A stretch of DNA of 64,000 bases, from contig NZ_KI911560.1 of NCBI RefSeq assembly GCF_000515275.1, positions 868,001 to 932,000 of the forward strand, read 5' to 3'. A program made the translations under genes and the position numbers. Below, one piece after another: positions 9,665-18,248 of the stretch (the first letter of the stretch is position 1; the number at the start of each line of letters is the position of its first letter). This stretch comes from Methylophilus sp. 5 (GTDB lineage: Bacteria; Pseudomonadota; Gammaproteobacteria; Burkholderiales; Methylophilaceae). Under the pieces are notes generated by a model that was not told where the DNA came from, did not search any database, and worked only from the letters and a program-made list of their open reading frames with translations.

Positions 9665-10591
9665 TCATGCAAGAGACTGACGTCTGCGTGCCAGCAAACC
9701 AACGAATGCCAAACCAGCCAGCAACATGCCATAAGTTTCTGGCTCAGGCACTGGGGTCACGACCAGGCCGGTGATGTCTGTCGGCTTGAACATGCCAGTC
9801 ACATTCACCTGGGTGTTGGTGTTCCAGCTATTGGCAATCACGTTACCGTTAATCGCGCTGAACCCGCCAGTGATATCTGCATCTGGCGCCAGTATAGTGC
9901 CTGTTGCACCGGAGCCTGTGTTTAAGGCCGTGGCTTGATAAAAGTTATACACCACATTGAAACCATACTTGCTAAAGTCAGTGCCGGTGCCGCCATTAAA
10001 GGTCAAACCATTGCCAGAAATATTCAGGATAATGGTTTGGCCGTTAGAAAAACCGCTGAATGTTGTATTGTTTCTGGAGTTGAAAAAACTGCCATCAATA
10101 TCAAAAATCTGTGCATCGGTGCTGTTGCTGGCGGTCAGCTGCAAACCACTGTAGTTGTAAGTCGCCGTACCGGTATTTGCCAGCGCATTGAGACTGGTCG
10201 ACAGGTTTTGCAGATAGAGACGCTCATTAGCGAAGTTAATCGGATCGCTGTCGGTATAATTACCGGTAAAGCCAAAGTTTGAAGTCGTGTGCGTGCCGCC
10301 CACATCAATATCGCCATTTTTAACGCTGCCGCCGTTAATGGTCACGTTGTTAGCGACCACCAGCGCATTGCCAGCAACGGCGTTATTGAGCTCATTGACA
10401 GAGTAGCCAGTCACATTAAAGTTGCCACCCACGGCTACCGCACCTTCAACATCGCTGTAGCTGCTGGTAAAGTTGTTAAATACAAACACATTAAACTGAC
10501 CGGCAACACCGAAATCCAGCACATCTGCTGAGGCAGCCATGCTTTGCATTGCAAGTGCGGCAATCGCCGCGCTTTTTACCATCCAACTCAT
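9665..10591 (-). CDS. Choice-of-anchor A family surface protein with PEP-CTERM sorting signal
   Basis: 308 aa. A signal peptide (MQSMAASADVL region) is followed by a choice-of-anchor A domain (VEGAVAVGGNFNVTGYSV, GNALVVANNVTINGG, VYNFYQATALN). The chain ends in a tripartite PEP-CTERM signal: PVPEPETYG, a hydrophobic helix and RRRQS. Such proteins are cleaved by an exosortase and displayed on or released from the cell surface, often in biofilm-forming bacteria. No exosortase gene is in the window. AAAGGGTG precedes the ATG. It is convergent with the porin and has its own promoter region between 10592 and 10727. Confidence 0.9.
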   Translation of the reverse strand: MSWMVKSAAIAALAMQSMAASADVLDFGVAGQFNVFVFNNFTSSYSDVEGAVAVGGNFNVTGYSVNELNNAVAGNALVVANNVTINGGSVKNGDIDVGGTHTTSNFGFTGNYTDSDPINFANERLYLQNLSTSLNALANTGTATYNYSGLQLTASNSTDAQIFDIDGSFFNSRNNTTFSGFSNGQTIILNISGNGLTFNGGTGTDFSKYGFNVVYNFYQATALNTGSGATGTILAPDADITGGFSAINGNVIANSWNTNTQVNVTGMFKPTDITGLVVTPVPEPETYGMLLAGLAFVGLLARRRQSLA

Positions 10592-10727
10592 ATATCACCC
10601 TTTAATAGTCAAATAATGATCATGATAATTAATATTTCATGATTGCTTAAGTGACTTATAACACTTTTACCTGTAGGGGCTTATAGCCCATTCGGGTATA
10701 CCGGTGGCAATGGATAGTCAATATCGG

Positions 10728-13355
10728 CTATTTGACAACGGCCGCTTCGCGCGACTGTTGCACCAGCATTTGCTCAAAAACATCTGCTGGCACCGGCGGC
10801 GAGTAAAAGAACCCTTGCGCGTAATCGCAATGAATATCCATCAGCAAGTCTCGCTGCAGCGCTGTTTCTACGCCTTCAGCAATCACTTTAAGGCCAAGCT
10901 TATGCGCCATGACGATAATCGCCTCGCACAACACATAACTCTCATTGCCCACATTGAGATTACGCGTAAATGACTGGTCAATTTTGAGATAGTCGATATC
11001 GAACTTGCTCAAATAAGACAACGAGGAGTAACCGGTGCCAAAATCGTCAATCGCCACCTGAATCCCCATATCCCTAAATTGCAACAGCCGCTCCTCGACA
11101 ACTGTATCAGGGTTAAGTAACAGGCCTTCGGTAATTTCGACCACAATACGCTTACCCTCCACCCCCATCGCACGCAGGGCATGCACCCAATCATTGCTTG
11201 GCTGATCGACAAACTGCACCGGCGATTTATTGACACTGATCGCAAAGTCATCCGCCATCAAATGCTGCCATTGCATAGCATGTTGCGCAGCCTGATTAAA
11301 AATCCAGTCGCCCATGGCCACAATATCGCCCGTTTCTTCTGCCACCGGGATAAACAAGGCCGGGCTAATCAAGCCACGCTCAGGATGTTGCCAGCGCATC
11401 AGCGCCTCTGCTTTGACAATTTGGCCACTCACCAAACTGACAATCGGCTGGTAGTAGTCACGCAACTCGCCATTATCGAGCGCGGAGCGTAAGTCTCGCG
11501 CCAGATTGACTCGCTGCGACAGTGCCTCTCTGATCGCAAGCGAAAAGAAACGCGCACTATTACGGCCACGACTTTTTGCCTCGTACATGGCAAGATCGGC
11601 ATGCTGAATCATTTCTTCGGCATGCAATGCGTCTTCGGGATATTGGCTGAGGCCGATACTCACCGTGACAAAAACACGCTCGCCGCCCAGAATATAAGCC
11701 TTGGAGATTTCTTGCATCAGCTGATTACATAAGCCCTGCAGGTCAATGTGTAAGCCTTCTGGCACAATAATGGCAAATTCATCGCCACCGAGCCTGGCAA
11801 CGGTGGCGGGCACCGACACACACTGGCGGATGCGCTGCCCGACCTCCATCAGCAACTCATCGCCACGCCGGTGCCCGAGGCTGTCATTCACCTCTTTAAA
11901 CCGGTCCAGATCCAGTAACAGCAGGGTTAAATGCTGTTGCTTAGCCGCGGCGGCGGCGATAGCCTCTTTAATTTGATGGTGAAAATAGTGCCGATTAGGC
12001 AACTGGGTCAGGCTGTCGTAATTGGCTTGCCGCCAGATCGCGGCCTCGGCTTGTTTTTTGTCTGTAATATCAATGTGGGTGCCGCGCATCATCGCGGGCT
12101 CACCCGCCGCAGTGCGTGAAATCAAACGGCCACGATCCACAATCCACACCCAATGCCCCGCTTTATGCTGCATGCGGATATCGCACTCATAAAACGCAAT
12201 CTCCCCCTGCAAATGACGCGTCACTAACGCCATTGACGTTTGCCAGTCATCCGGGTGTGTCAGGCGTTTTGCCGTCTCCAGATGATGCGGCGTCAGCTCG
12301 TCCAGGCTGTAACCGAGTATTTCTGCCCAGCGCGGATTAAATTGAAATATGCCGGTTTGCATATCCCACTCCCAGGTGCCGGCACGGGTTGCATCAATAA
12401 TATCGGTGAGGCGCAGGCGCTCAAGTTCCAACTCTTGACGCTTGCTTTGAATTTCGGCTGTTTTTCTCTTCACCACTACCCGCAGCATAAAAATAAGCAG
12501 TAGCAAGGTTGAGCCAACCACCAGCAACAGTGCCAGCGTCAAAATCACCTGTTTGGAATACACATCGCGCTGTAGCGAGCTGCCTTTCCACTTGGACTCT
12601 AGCGACGCCATTTCGGCCGGGCTAATGGCGGCTGCACCGCGTTCAATCAAACGCAGCGTGTGCGTATCGCCTTTTTTCACGGCGCGATGAAACTGGCCTT
12701 GATACAAGGTAAATGCGCGCAGAATCTGGCTATCTGCATTTAAACGATATAAGTAGTAATGTGCCGGGAAATCGTCCATGCAGACAATTTTGACTTGGCC
12801 GTTTAAAGTGGCCTGAATAATTTCTTCGTAATTGTTATAGAGGCGAAACGATTTCACGCCTGCTTCTTTTAATTTAAAAATACAACCATCACCTTTTTGC
12901 ACGCCGACGGTAAACCCACTCAGTGCAGCAGGCGCCGCCAGGCCGCTAATACTCTCATGCGCGTAAATACCCACGGGCAAGGTAGCATAGGCCTGGGTAA
13001 ACGTGTATTTCTGCTCCCGCTCAGCATCGCGGAAAATCATCTCGATCACGTCAGCGTGGCCACTCAACAATTGCTGCTGCGCTTGCTCCCAGGCAGTTGA
13101 AACCAGCGTCACTTTCACGCCGGTTTTTTGCTCCCACAACTTCCAGTAGTCGGCCACGATGCCCACCGTATTACCGTTGGCATCTTTAAACAAATAAGGT
13201 GGATAGTTATCGTCACTAATGACGGTGATCGTCTCGGCCCAGGCCTGGCTCGCAGCCAGGCTGGTGATCAACAGCACGCAACCGGCTGATTGATAAAGCA
13301 AGGTCATGACGCGACAAGACACGCACCACGCAAACATGGCCGCAAACTTATTCAT
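10728..13355 (-). CDS. Membrane c-di-GMP protein: periplasmic solute-binding sensor, PAS, GGDEF, EAL
   Basis: 875 aa. A signal/anchor helix near residues 15-40 leads to a type-3 periplasmic substrate-binding domain (about 45-260; ITVISDDNYPPYLFKDANG, YADYW and WEQAQQQLLSGHADV features). A membrane helix follows near 268-290, then PAS/PAC (about 315-435), GGDEF (about 440-610) and EAL (about 625-865). Catalytic signatures look intact: RLGGDEF near residue 523 and VKAEALMRW near 648. The bacterial SBP_bac_3 sensor suggests an amino acid or similar ligand controls c-di-GMP levels; the ligand is unknown. It stands alone on the minus strand. A weak ribosome site at the first ATG leaves an internal start (for example MTLLYQ) possible. 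Confidence 0.9.
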   Translation of the reverse strand: MNKFAAMFAWCVSCRVMTLLYQSAGCVLLITSLAASQAWAETITVISDDNYPPYLFKDANGNTVGIVADYWKLWEQKTGVKVTLVSTAWEQAQQQLLSGHADVIEMIFRDAEREQKYTFTQAYATLPVGIYAHESISGLAAPAALSGFTVGVQKGDGCIFKLKEAGVKSFRLYNNYEEIIQATLNGQVKIVCMDDFPAHYYLYRLNADSQILRAFTLYQGQFHRAVKKGDTHTLRLIERGAAAISPAEMASLESKWKGSSLQRDVYSKQVILTLALLLVVGSTLLLLIFMLRVVVKRKTAEIQSKRQELELERLRLTDIIDATRAGTWEWDMQTGIFQFNPRWAEILGYSLDELTPHHLETAKRLTHPDDWQTSMALVTRHLQGEIAFYECDIRMQHKAGHWVWIVDRGRLISRTAAGEPAMMRGTHIDITDKKQAEAAIWRQANYDSLTQLPNRHYFHHQIKEAIAAAAAKQQHLTLLLLDLDRFKEVNDSLGHRRGDELLMEVGQRIRQCVSVPATVARLGGDEFAIIVPEGLHIDLQGLCNQLMQEISKAYILGGERVFVTVSIGLSQYPEDALHAEEMIQHADLAMYEAKSRGRNSARFFSLAIREALSQRVNLARDLRSALDNGELRDYYQPIVSLVSGQIVKAEALMRWQHPERGLISPALFIPVAEETGDIVAMGDWIFNQAAQHAMQWQHLMADDFAISVNKSPVQFVDQPSNDWVHALRAMGVEGKRIVVEITEGLLLNPDTVVEERLLQFRDMGIQVAIDDFGTGYSSLSYLSKFDIDYLKIDQSFTRNLNVGNESYVLCEAIIVMAHKLGLKVIAEGVETALQRDLLMDIHCDYAQGFFYSPPVPADVFEQMLVQQSREAAVVK

Positions 13356-13578
13356 GGGTAATCGGATGTAAACCCTGCAATTGGTAAAAGATGCTTGAAA
13401 GTACTATCGACAGAATAATACAAATATTTACGGCAATTGTCTTTGCTACTTGTTTGTCAGTGCAGATTTACAACAATCAAGCATTAAACCGACTCTAGGC
13501 TACGCTTGCAGGGCACTTTATTCATCCCAAAAGCGCCAGGCTTATCTCCGGCAGCCGATGCGTGCGGTTTCAGCGTGC

Positions 13579-14238
13579 CTATACATCTGGCGCCCCGGCC
13601 TTGATTTTGGCGACCCAGTCGTCCACTTGAATAAAACCGGCGGCCTGGGCTTTTTTAGCATCTGCGTCAGAAATCACATCCTGCACAAACTCCAGACGCT
13701 TCCATTCTGCTAACGGTGTCTGGCATTCTGCCACGGGCACGTAACGTGAACTGCTATCGCGCGTATAGCGGTGAATATAGCGTGGACAGTTTTGCCACAA
13801 CTCCGATAACGTCACTTTGACCACAAACTCAGCCTCTTGATACATGGCCAGTAAAGCAGGCTCGTTTGATACACTGCTGACGCCTTGCAAGCGAATGCGG
13901 TGTGGGCGCTCAAAAGAAATAAATAACATGCCGATCTCAGCATTTTCTACCATATTGCCGACAGATAGCTGCATACCGTTGCCATCATAAATCGGGAAAA
14001 TCAGCGTTTTGTCGTCCACCACACGCACAAACCCGGTAAAACCACCTTTGTAAGAAACGGTTGGTCGTCCGTGATGATCCACCGTCGACAAAAAGAACAT
14101 GTCCAGCGACTCAATAAAGCCTTTAACGTCCTCATCTATCTCGGTCTTGCAGGCGATTTCTTCAATACGGTCTGCCAGCTTTCTGGTGCCTTGCTGGTCC
14201 TGGACTTGACGGTGTGTTTCTCCAAACAAACGACTCAT
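13579..14238 (-). CDS. Pyridoxamine 5'-phosphate oxidase-like flavin/heme split-barrel protein
   Basis: 219 aa with a PNPOx-like split barrel covering most of the chain (FFLSTVDHHGRPTVSYKGG, TLIFPIYDGNGMQLSVGNM, IGMLFISFERPHRIRLQG). Members bind FMN, F420 or heme and are often annotated only as 'pyridoxamine 5'-phosphate oxidase family'; a true PdxH role is not supported because the substrate-binding C-terminal motif is not apparent. A strong site (CAGGGGGA) precedes the ATG. Another member of the superfamily lies at 30.6-31.2 kb, but the two are not obviously close paralogues. Confidence 0.8.
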   Translation of the reverse strand: MSRLFGETHRQVQDQQGTRKLADRIEEIACKTEIDEDVKGFIESLDMFFLSTVDHHGRPTVSYKGGFTGFVRVVDDKTLIFPIYDGNGMQLSVGNMVENAEIGMLFISFERPHRIRLQGVSSVSNEPALLAMYQEAEFVVKVTLSELWQNCPRYIHRYTRDSSSRYVPVAECQTPLAEWKRLEFVQDVISDADAKKAQAAGFIQVDDWVAKIKAGAPDV

Positions 14239-14346
14239 ATTTCCCCCTGTTTATGGATGGCTGTACGCACTAAAGCGATGACGGCGAGCGGGCGAAAAAC
14301 ATGACCCCGCGCGCGACCATTGTAGGGCGTTCATGTCGCGCTGTCA

Positions 14347-15111
14347 TCAAAACACCCTGATCAGACGCATACTCCACAAGCGTTGCGTCTTGTCCGGGTG
14401 TTCCAGCGTGGACCAGGCGGCGCCCATCTGCACCGTGTAATACTGGCTGACATCATAATGCATCTGTGGTGTCAGCCGATAGCGCCAGGTGCCGCCGGCA
14501 CTAACCTCCTGATTAAGCTCCAGCCCCAGCGTCAAGCGTGATGAGACGTCATAAAAAACCGTATTATTCAGCAAATAGTCGACTTGCGCACTGCGGTTAA
14601 TATGATGCACGCGCATGCCCAGCATACTTAATGAAGACCATTGGTCGGCCCATTTTTGAGCATGGATATACGTCGCATCAGCAGACATCGCTTTGGTATG
14701 TTTATTGATGTCAACAAATGCCTGCCAGCCATTGGCCACGCCTTGCGCAATATCAACCGCCAATGTGTGCTGAATCGCGACTTTATAGCGTTCATGGCTG
14801 GCATTCTCAAACGGCAGTTCGATTTCAATCGCCAGGTCGTCAGCCAGGCCATACTCTAATTCTGGCGCCCAATTAATATCGCCGGTATAAGGGTTATAGT
14901 CACCCAGCGCGTTAATCTCCATGTCGCCCTGCCTCACACCCAATGGGCGTACCAGGTCATAGACCATGGGTTCTGGAATCTTTAACACACGATCGCTATG
15001 TGCCGCATCGGGCTCGGCAAAGCCGGGCGCAGGCATGATTTCTGAAGCAAAAGAAAGAGGGATGACGGCTAAATGCAGCCAGAAAACCAAAGCAGTATGC
15101 ACGCACTTCAT
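14347..15111 (-). CDS. Putative outer-membrane beta-barrel protein of unknown function
   Basis: 254 aa. A signal peptide (ending near PLSFASE) is followed by amphipathic strands and a C-terminal strand ending MRLIRVF, which fits a small outer-membrane barrel. The segment MEINALGDYNPYTGDINW followed by LEYGLADDLAIEIELPF is reminiscent of transporter-like barrels of the MetA/phenol-pathway type, but the match is only by eye. The ATG lies in AT-rich sequence without a clear ribosome site. It has no obvious operon partner: the upstream DGC gene ends about 100 bp away on the same strand. Confidence 0.6.
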   Translation of the reverse strand: MKCVHTALVFWLHLAVIPLSFASEIMPAPGFAEPDAAHSDRVLKIPEPMVYDLVRPLGVRQGDMEINALGDYNPYTGDINWAPELEYGLADDLAIEIELPFENASHERYKVAIQHTLAVDIAQGVANGWQAFVDINKHTKAMSADATYIHAQKWADQWSSLSMLGMRVHHINRSAQVDYLLNNTVFYDVSSRLTLGLELNQEVSAGGTWRYRLTPQMHYDVSQYYTVQMGAAWSTLEHPDKTQRLWSMRLIRVF

Positions 15112-15207
15112 TAATATATTTATATAAATAAAAATGCCATACTAACACGTCGGGTGCGTCACTTCAGGGCAAATCAACAGTGCCCAAGCCAGAGCGAACA
15201 AGCCGGT

Positions 15208-16551
15208 TTACTTCCAGACGCTGTAAGTGTTTCTGCCGGTTTGCTTGGCTTGATACAACGCCATATCGGCTTGTTTGAGCAGTTGTTTTAAGGTGACATC
15301 GGAAACAGGGTCAAACAAGGTGAGTCCGATACTGAGATGCACCACAATTTCGTGGTCGTTAATCAACATGGGGACACTGAAAATATCCAGCAACTTAGTC
15401 GCTACTTTGACCAACCCTTGCTCTGATAACTGATCTTTGACCACCACCACAAACTCATCACCGCCTAAGCGGCTGACAGTATCCATGTCGCGAATATTGG
15501 ACTTCAACCTGGCCGCCACCGCTTTAATGACTTCGTCGCCCACATCGTGACCATACTGGTCATTAATCGCTTTAAAATGATCGACATCTAATGCCATCAG
15601 GCCAAATCTTTTGTGATCTCGCTTGGCTTCCGAGTGCGCATAGTTTAAGCGACTTTCGAGCAAGCGACGATTCGGTAGCCCGGTCAGACTGTCCATCAAC
15701 GCGCCTTCAGACAAGTAATAGCGCTCTTGGGCAAAAAAGTAAGCTCCGGCACCCACCAACAGGCTTAAAAACAGGCTCAAGCCAATGCCAATGCCGCGCC
15801 CCGGTAACTCATGCGTTTTTTTATTCTCGATCGCCCACTCCCAAGTGCCATTAGGCACATGACTTTGCTGAATAAAAATATTTTTCTGCTCAAACAGCGC
15901 GGCATCGCCTTGAAACACACGCTTTTGATCAGCCGTCCTGATAGCGAATGAAAAGTGAGGGTTTTGCACATCGTTAAACGCGGCCTGCAAAAAACTATCG
16001 GTATCAATCACGGTCGACATAATGCCCCAATAGTGGTTATCGACATAAATCGGAAAGCGATAAATCATGCCGTTACCGCCCTGTATCAGTTCCAACGGAC
16101 CATCGAGCACGCCCTGGTGAGAGGCAATCGCCAATTTAACCTTGGGCCACTGAGTGGCCACCTCGCGATAGTCTATGCCTATGATTTGCTCATTACCCTT
16201 TTCAGGATAAACATAGGTGAGCGTGTAATTCACCGCCACGGCAAGGTTTCTCACATGGTGTGCATTGGACCAGAGATCCGCCAGGATCGCCTGCATCTTA
16301 TCCTGCTCCAGTTCGTCACGGTACACCTTGATAAAACTGGACAAGCCATTAGAAATAAACAGCAAAGAGTTTAATTCACGATCTACCGCTGCGCGCAGCA
16401 AGCTACCGTAAGACGCCGCCTCGAGATACGCCTCGCTCTCCGCCTTTTGGCGCTGGTAATCGAGCAGAAAATGCCAAAACAAAAAAGCCAAGATGGCTGC
16501 GAGCACAGCAATCAGTTGGCTTTTAAATGTTTGACTAAGTGTTGGACGCAC
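15208..16551 (-). CDS. Diguanylate cyclase with periplasmic CHASE-type sensor
   Basis: 447 aa starting with GTG at 16551. A membrane helix near 13-31 is followed by a periplasmic CHASE-like domain (about 45-245), a second helix near 255-275, and a GGDEF domain to the end. The signature SRLGGDEF is intact near residue 361, and the I-site-like region upstream (LKSNIRDMD) has the RxxD spacing expected for product inhibition. There is no EAL domain, so this is probably a dedicated c-di-GMP synthase. CHASE ligands in other proteins include cytokinin-like and small organic molecules; none can be assigned here. Confidence 0.88.
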   Translation of the reverse strand: MRPTLSQTFKSQLIAVLAAILAFLFWHFLLDYQRQKAESEAYLEAASYGSLLRAAVDRELNSLLFISNGLSSFIKVYRDELEQDKMQAILADLWSNAHHVRNLAVAVNYTLTYVYPEKGNEQIIGIDYREVATQWPKVKLAIASHQGVLDGPLELIQGGNGMIYRFPIYVDNHYWGIMSTVIDTDSFLQAAFNDVQNPHFSFAIRTADQKRVFQGDAALFEQKNIFIQQSHVPNGTWEWAIENKKTHELPGRGIGIGLSLFLSLLVGAGAYFFAQERYYLSEGALMDSLTGLPNRRLLESRLNYAHSEAKRDHKRFGLMALDVDHFKAINDQYGHDVGDEVIKAVAARLKSNIRDMDTVSRLGGDEFVVVVKDQLSEQGLVKVATKLLDIFSVPMLINDHEIVVHLSIGLTLFDPVSDVTLKQLLKQADMALYQAKQTGRNTYSVWK

Positions 16552-16702
16552 TGGCTGACTTTACAAAAGATTCCAGGGTGTATTTTACGTCAGGCCAAGC
16601 GAGGTCTTTTTGAGAAAGAACAACAGGTTTACTGTTTATTTTTAAAATTATTCACGCGATCAATATACATCCGAGAATATTTGTCACACAAAAAATCACC
16701 AT

Positions 16703-16867
16703 TTAGAAATCAACAAAGCCAATCGCGAACGCCATCATGATCAATACCGCAATCAACACGGTTAACGCTCGACCAGGGTCCATACCCCAACTTACACGGT
16801 AGAGGCCCGCACGAAAAGCATGGATGAAAGCGAGCGTGAAAATCACAATGAGCAACGTACCAAGCAT
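16703..16867 (-). CDS. 54-aa hydrophobic protein, divergent DUF3309-like
   Basis: Small ORF with a good ribosome site (CAGGAG, 6 nt before the ATG). The product begins MLGTLLIVIFTLAFIHAF and has a second hydrophobic stretch after WGMDPGRALTVLI. The overall plan (hydrophobic N-terminus, W-G, P-x-R, second hydrophobic half) matches the three DUF3309 proteins in this window, but the LPAWPYS block is missing, so it is a divergent relative or a look-alike. The 28-bp conserved element at 16978-17005 lies 121 bp upstream, the same arrangement as for the DUF3309 genes. Probably an inner-membrane stress-type peptide. Confidence 0.65.
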   Translation of the reverse strand: MLGTLLIVIFTLAFIHAFRAGLYRVSWGMDPGRALTVLIAVLIMMAFAIGFVDF

Positions 16868-16977
16868 GTCGTTCTCCTGCAATCAATTGACCACGCATCC
16901 TCAGCGGTCATCAATGGTTGAAGTCAGTAGAGATTTAATCATGCGGCATGGCAGAACCAAAAGCCAGGTGATTTACA

Positions 16978-17005
16978 CTGAATGTTTTGTAGGAATGATC
17001 GGACA
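16978..17005 (-). promoter_or_regulatory. Conserved 28-bp upstream element, copy 1
   Basis: CTGAA, 5 nt, TGTAGGAATGATCGGACA on the plus strand, 121 bp before the 54-aa DUF3309-like gene. The same composite motif with identical spacing occurs at four other places, each before a small membrane-protein gene read on the minus strand. Confidence 0.7.
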
Positions 17006-17104
17006 AAAATATCTAACATCAGGCGCGCTGGCTTTCACTGAATATGTGCTTTGTTGTCTGCTTTAGCGCACCTATTGCTTGCGCTGTATCTTGCTGTGCC
17101 TGCG

Positions 17105-17257
17105 TTATCCGCCAGAAAATGTCAGTAACAATAATGCCAGCAGCAACAAGCCGACGCCACCACTTGGAAAATACCCCCACTGTGCGCTGTGAGGCCAGGC
17201 CGGCAAGGCGCCAATTAAGGCAACAACAAGGATAACAATAAGAATGGTGCTAAACAT
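17105..17257 (-). CDS. DUF3309 family small membrane protein, copy 1
   Basis: 50 aa: an N-terminal hydrophobic segment (MFSTILIVILVVALIG), the family block ALPAWPHSAQWGYFPSGG, and a second hydrophobic segment rich in Leu. This is the recognisable DUF3309 pattern, a family of unknown function common in proteobacteria. The ATG at 17257 is preferred over the one at 17260 because GGAG then lies 6 nt upstream. A slightly weaker copy of the conserved element sits 122 bp upstream. Confidence 0.85.
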   Translation of the reverse strand: MFSTILIVILVVALIGALPAWPHSAQWGYFPSGGVGLLLLALLLLTFSGG

Positions 17258-17368
17258 CATGCGCTCCAATCATTTTCCCAGGGTAGCCCGCAAGCAGCAG
17301 GCCTGAATACCAAGGCGAGTAAGGTTTCATCATGCCGTCATCGCCCTTGGCTGACCATCACACTCCGT

Positions 17369-17396
17369 CTGAAACAGCTGTAGGAATCAATCACGC
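17369..17396 (-). promoter_or_regulatory. Conserved 28-bp upstream element, copy 2 (weaker)
   Basis: CTGAA, 5 nt, TGTAGGAATCAATCACGC on the plus strand. The first 19 positions fit the consensus, but the last part (ACGC in place of GGACA) deviates. It is 122 bp upstream of the DUF3309 copy 1 start. Confidence 0.55.
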
Positions 17397-17514
17397 ACGG
17401 CAAACCAAAGCACGGAGAGCGCTAATTTATCCTACAGCAAGAGCATCCCTCGCTGATGACTAAAGTTTTTTGCGTGTTGTAGGCTAAACACACAAGAATG
17501 AATTGAGGTGAGTG

Positions 17515-17994
17515 ATGGATCCGGCAGCGTTCAAACTGAGCGTTCCCTTATGGGAAATTGTGATTCGAGGATCCATCGTTTACTGGTTCCTGTTTTTAAT
17601 TTTCAGGTCTATCTTGCGCCGCGATATAGGCAACGTTGGCGTAGGCGATTTTTTATTTGTCATGATTGTGGCCGACGCCTCTCAAAATGCCATGAGTGGC
17701 GACGCCAAATCCATTACAGATGGCTTGCTACTCATCAGCGTATTGGTGTTCTGGAATGTGTTTATAGACTGGCTCAGTTATAAAAACCAATGGGTCAGGC
17801 GCCTGATGCAAGCGCCAGCACTTGTTTTGGTGCGTGATGGCGTGCTGCAAACCCGCGCCATGCGGCGCGAGTTTATTACCAAAGAGGATATTTTGGCCAA
17901 GCTGCGCGAAGACGGTGTTGAGCATCTTTCGGCAGTGAAACGCATGCAATTAGAGTCAGATGGTCAGCTCAGTATTATTCACGACGATAAGTAA
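17515..17994 (+). CDS. DUF421/YetF-family membrane protein
   Basis: 159 aa from the ATG at 17515 (GAGG 6 nt upstream; the in-frame GTG at 17512 would be too close). Three N-terminal membrane helices are followed by the DUF421 cytoplasmic domain with RDGVLQTRAMRREFITKEDILAKLRE and VKRMQLESDGQLSII, as in YetF/YdfS of Bacillus. The family is linked to sporulation and stress in Firmicutes, but its biochemical role is unknown. It is divergent from DUF3309 copy 1, and the shared intergenic region holds copy 2 of the conserved element. Confidence 0.88.
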   Translation: MDPAAFKLSVPLWEIVIRGSIVYWFLFLIFRSILRRDIGNVGVGDFLFVMIVADASQNAMSGDAKSITDGLLLISVLVFWNVFIDWLSYKNQWVRRLMQAPALVLVRDGVLQTRAMRREFITKEDILAKLREDGVEHLSAVKRMQLESDGQLSIIHDDK

Positions 17995-18248
17995 CAATGA
18001 CTTTCTGCAAACTAACGTTTATTCTCACGTTGTTAAAATAAACAAACCTTAAAGCGCGCCGCTCAGTATCAAGTGCGATATTCAAATAATAACCAAGAAA
18101 AATTATGCTTATCACTTTTGTAATCAGTACACGTTCGATGACTTCCAAGTGGCATACGCTGATCCCCTGATGCCTGTCGGCCAGTAACTATTCGCTGGCC
18201 AATCTGGCCCCGATAGCGGTGAGACTGACTTTTGGAAAGAGGCATCAA

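Noticed and set aside
17421..17436. Possible sixth copy of the 28-bp element facing yetF (ATCCTACA)
   Set aside because: It has only the CCTACA half with a 2-nt insertion and lacks the TTCAG part at the fixed spacing.
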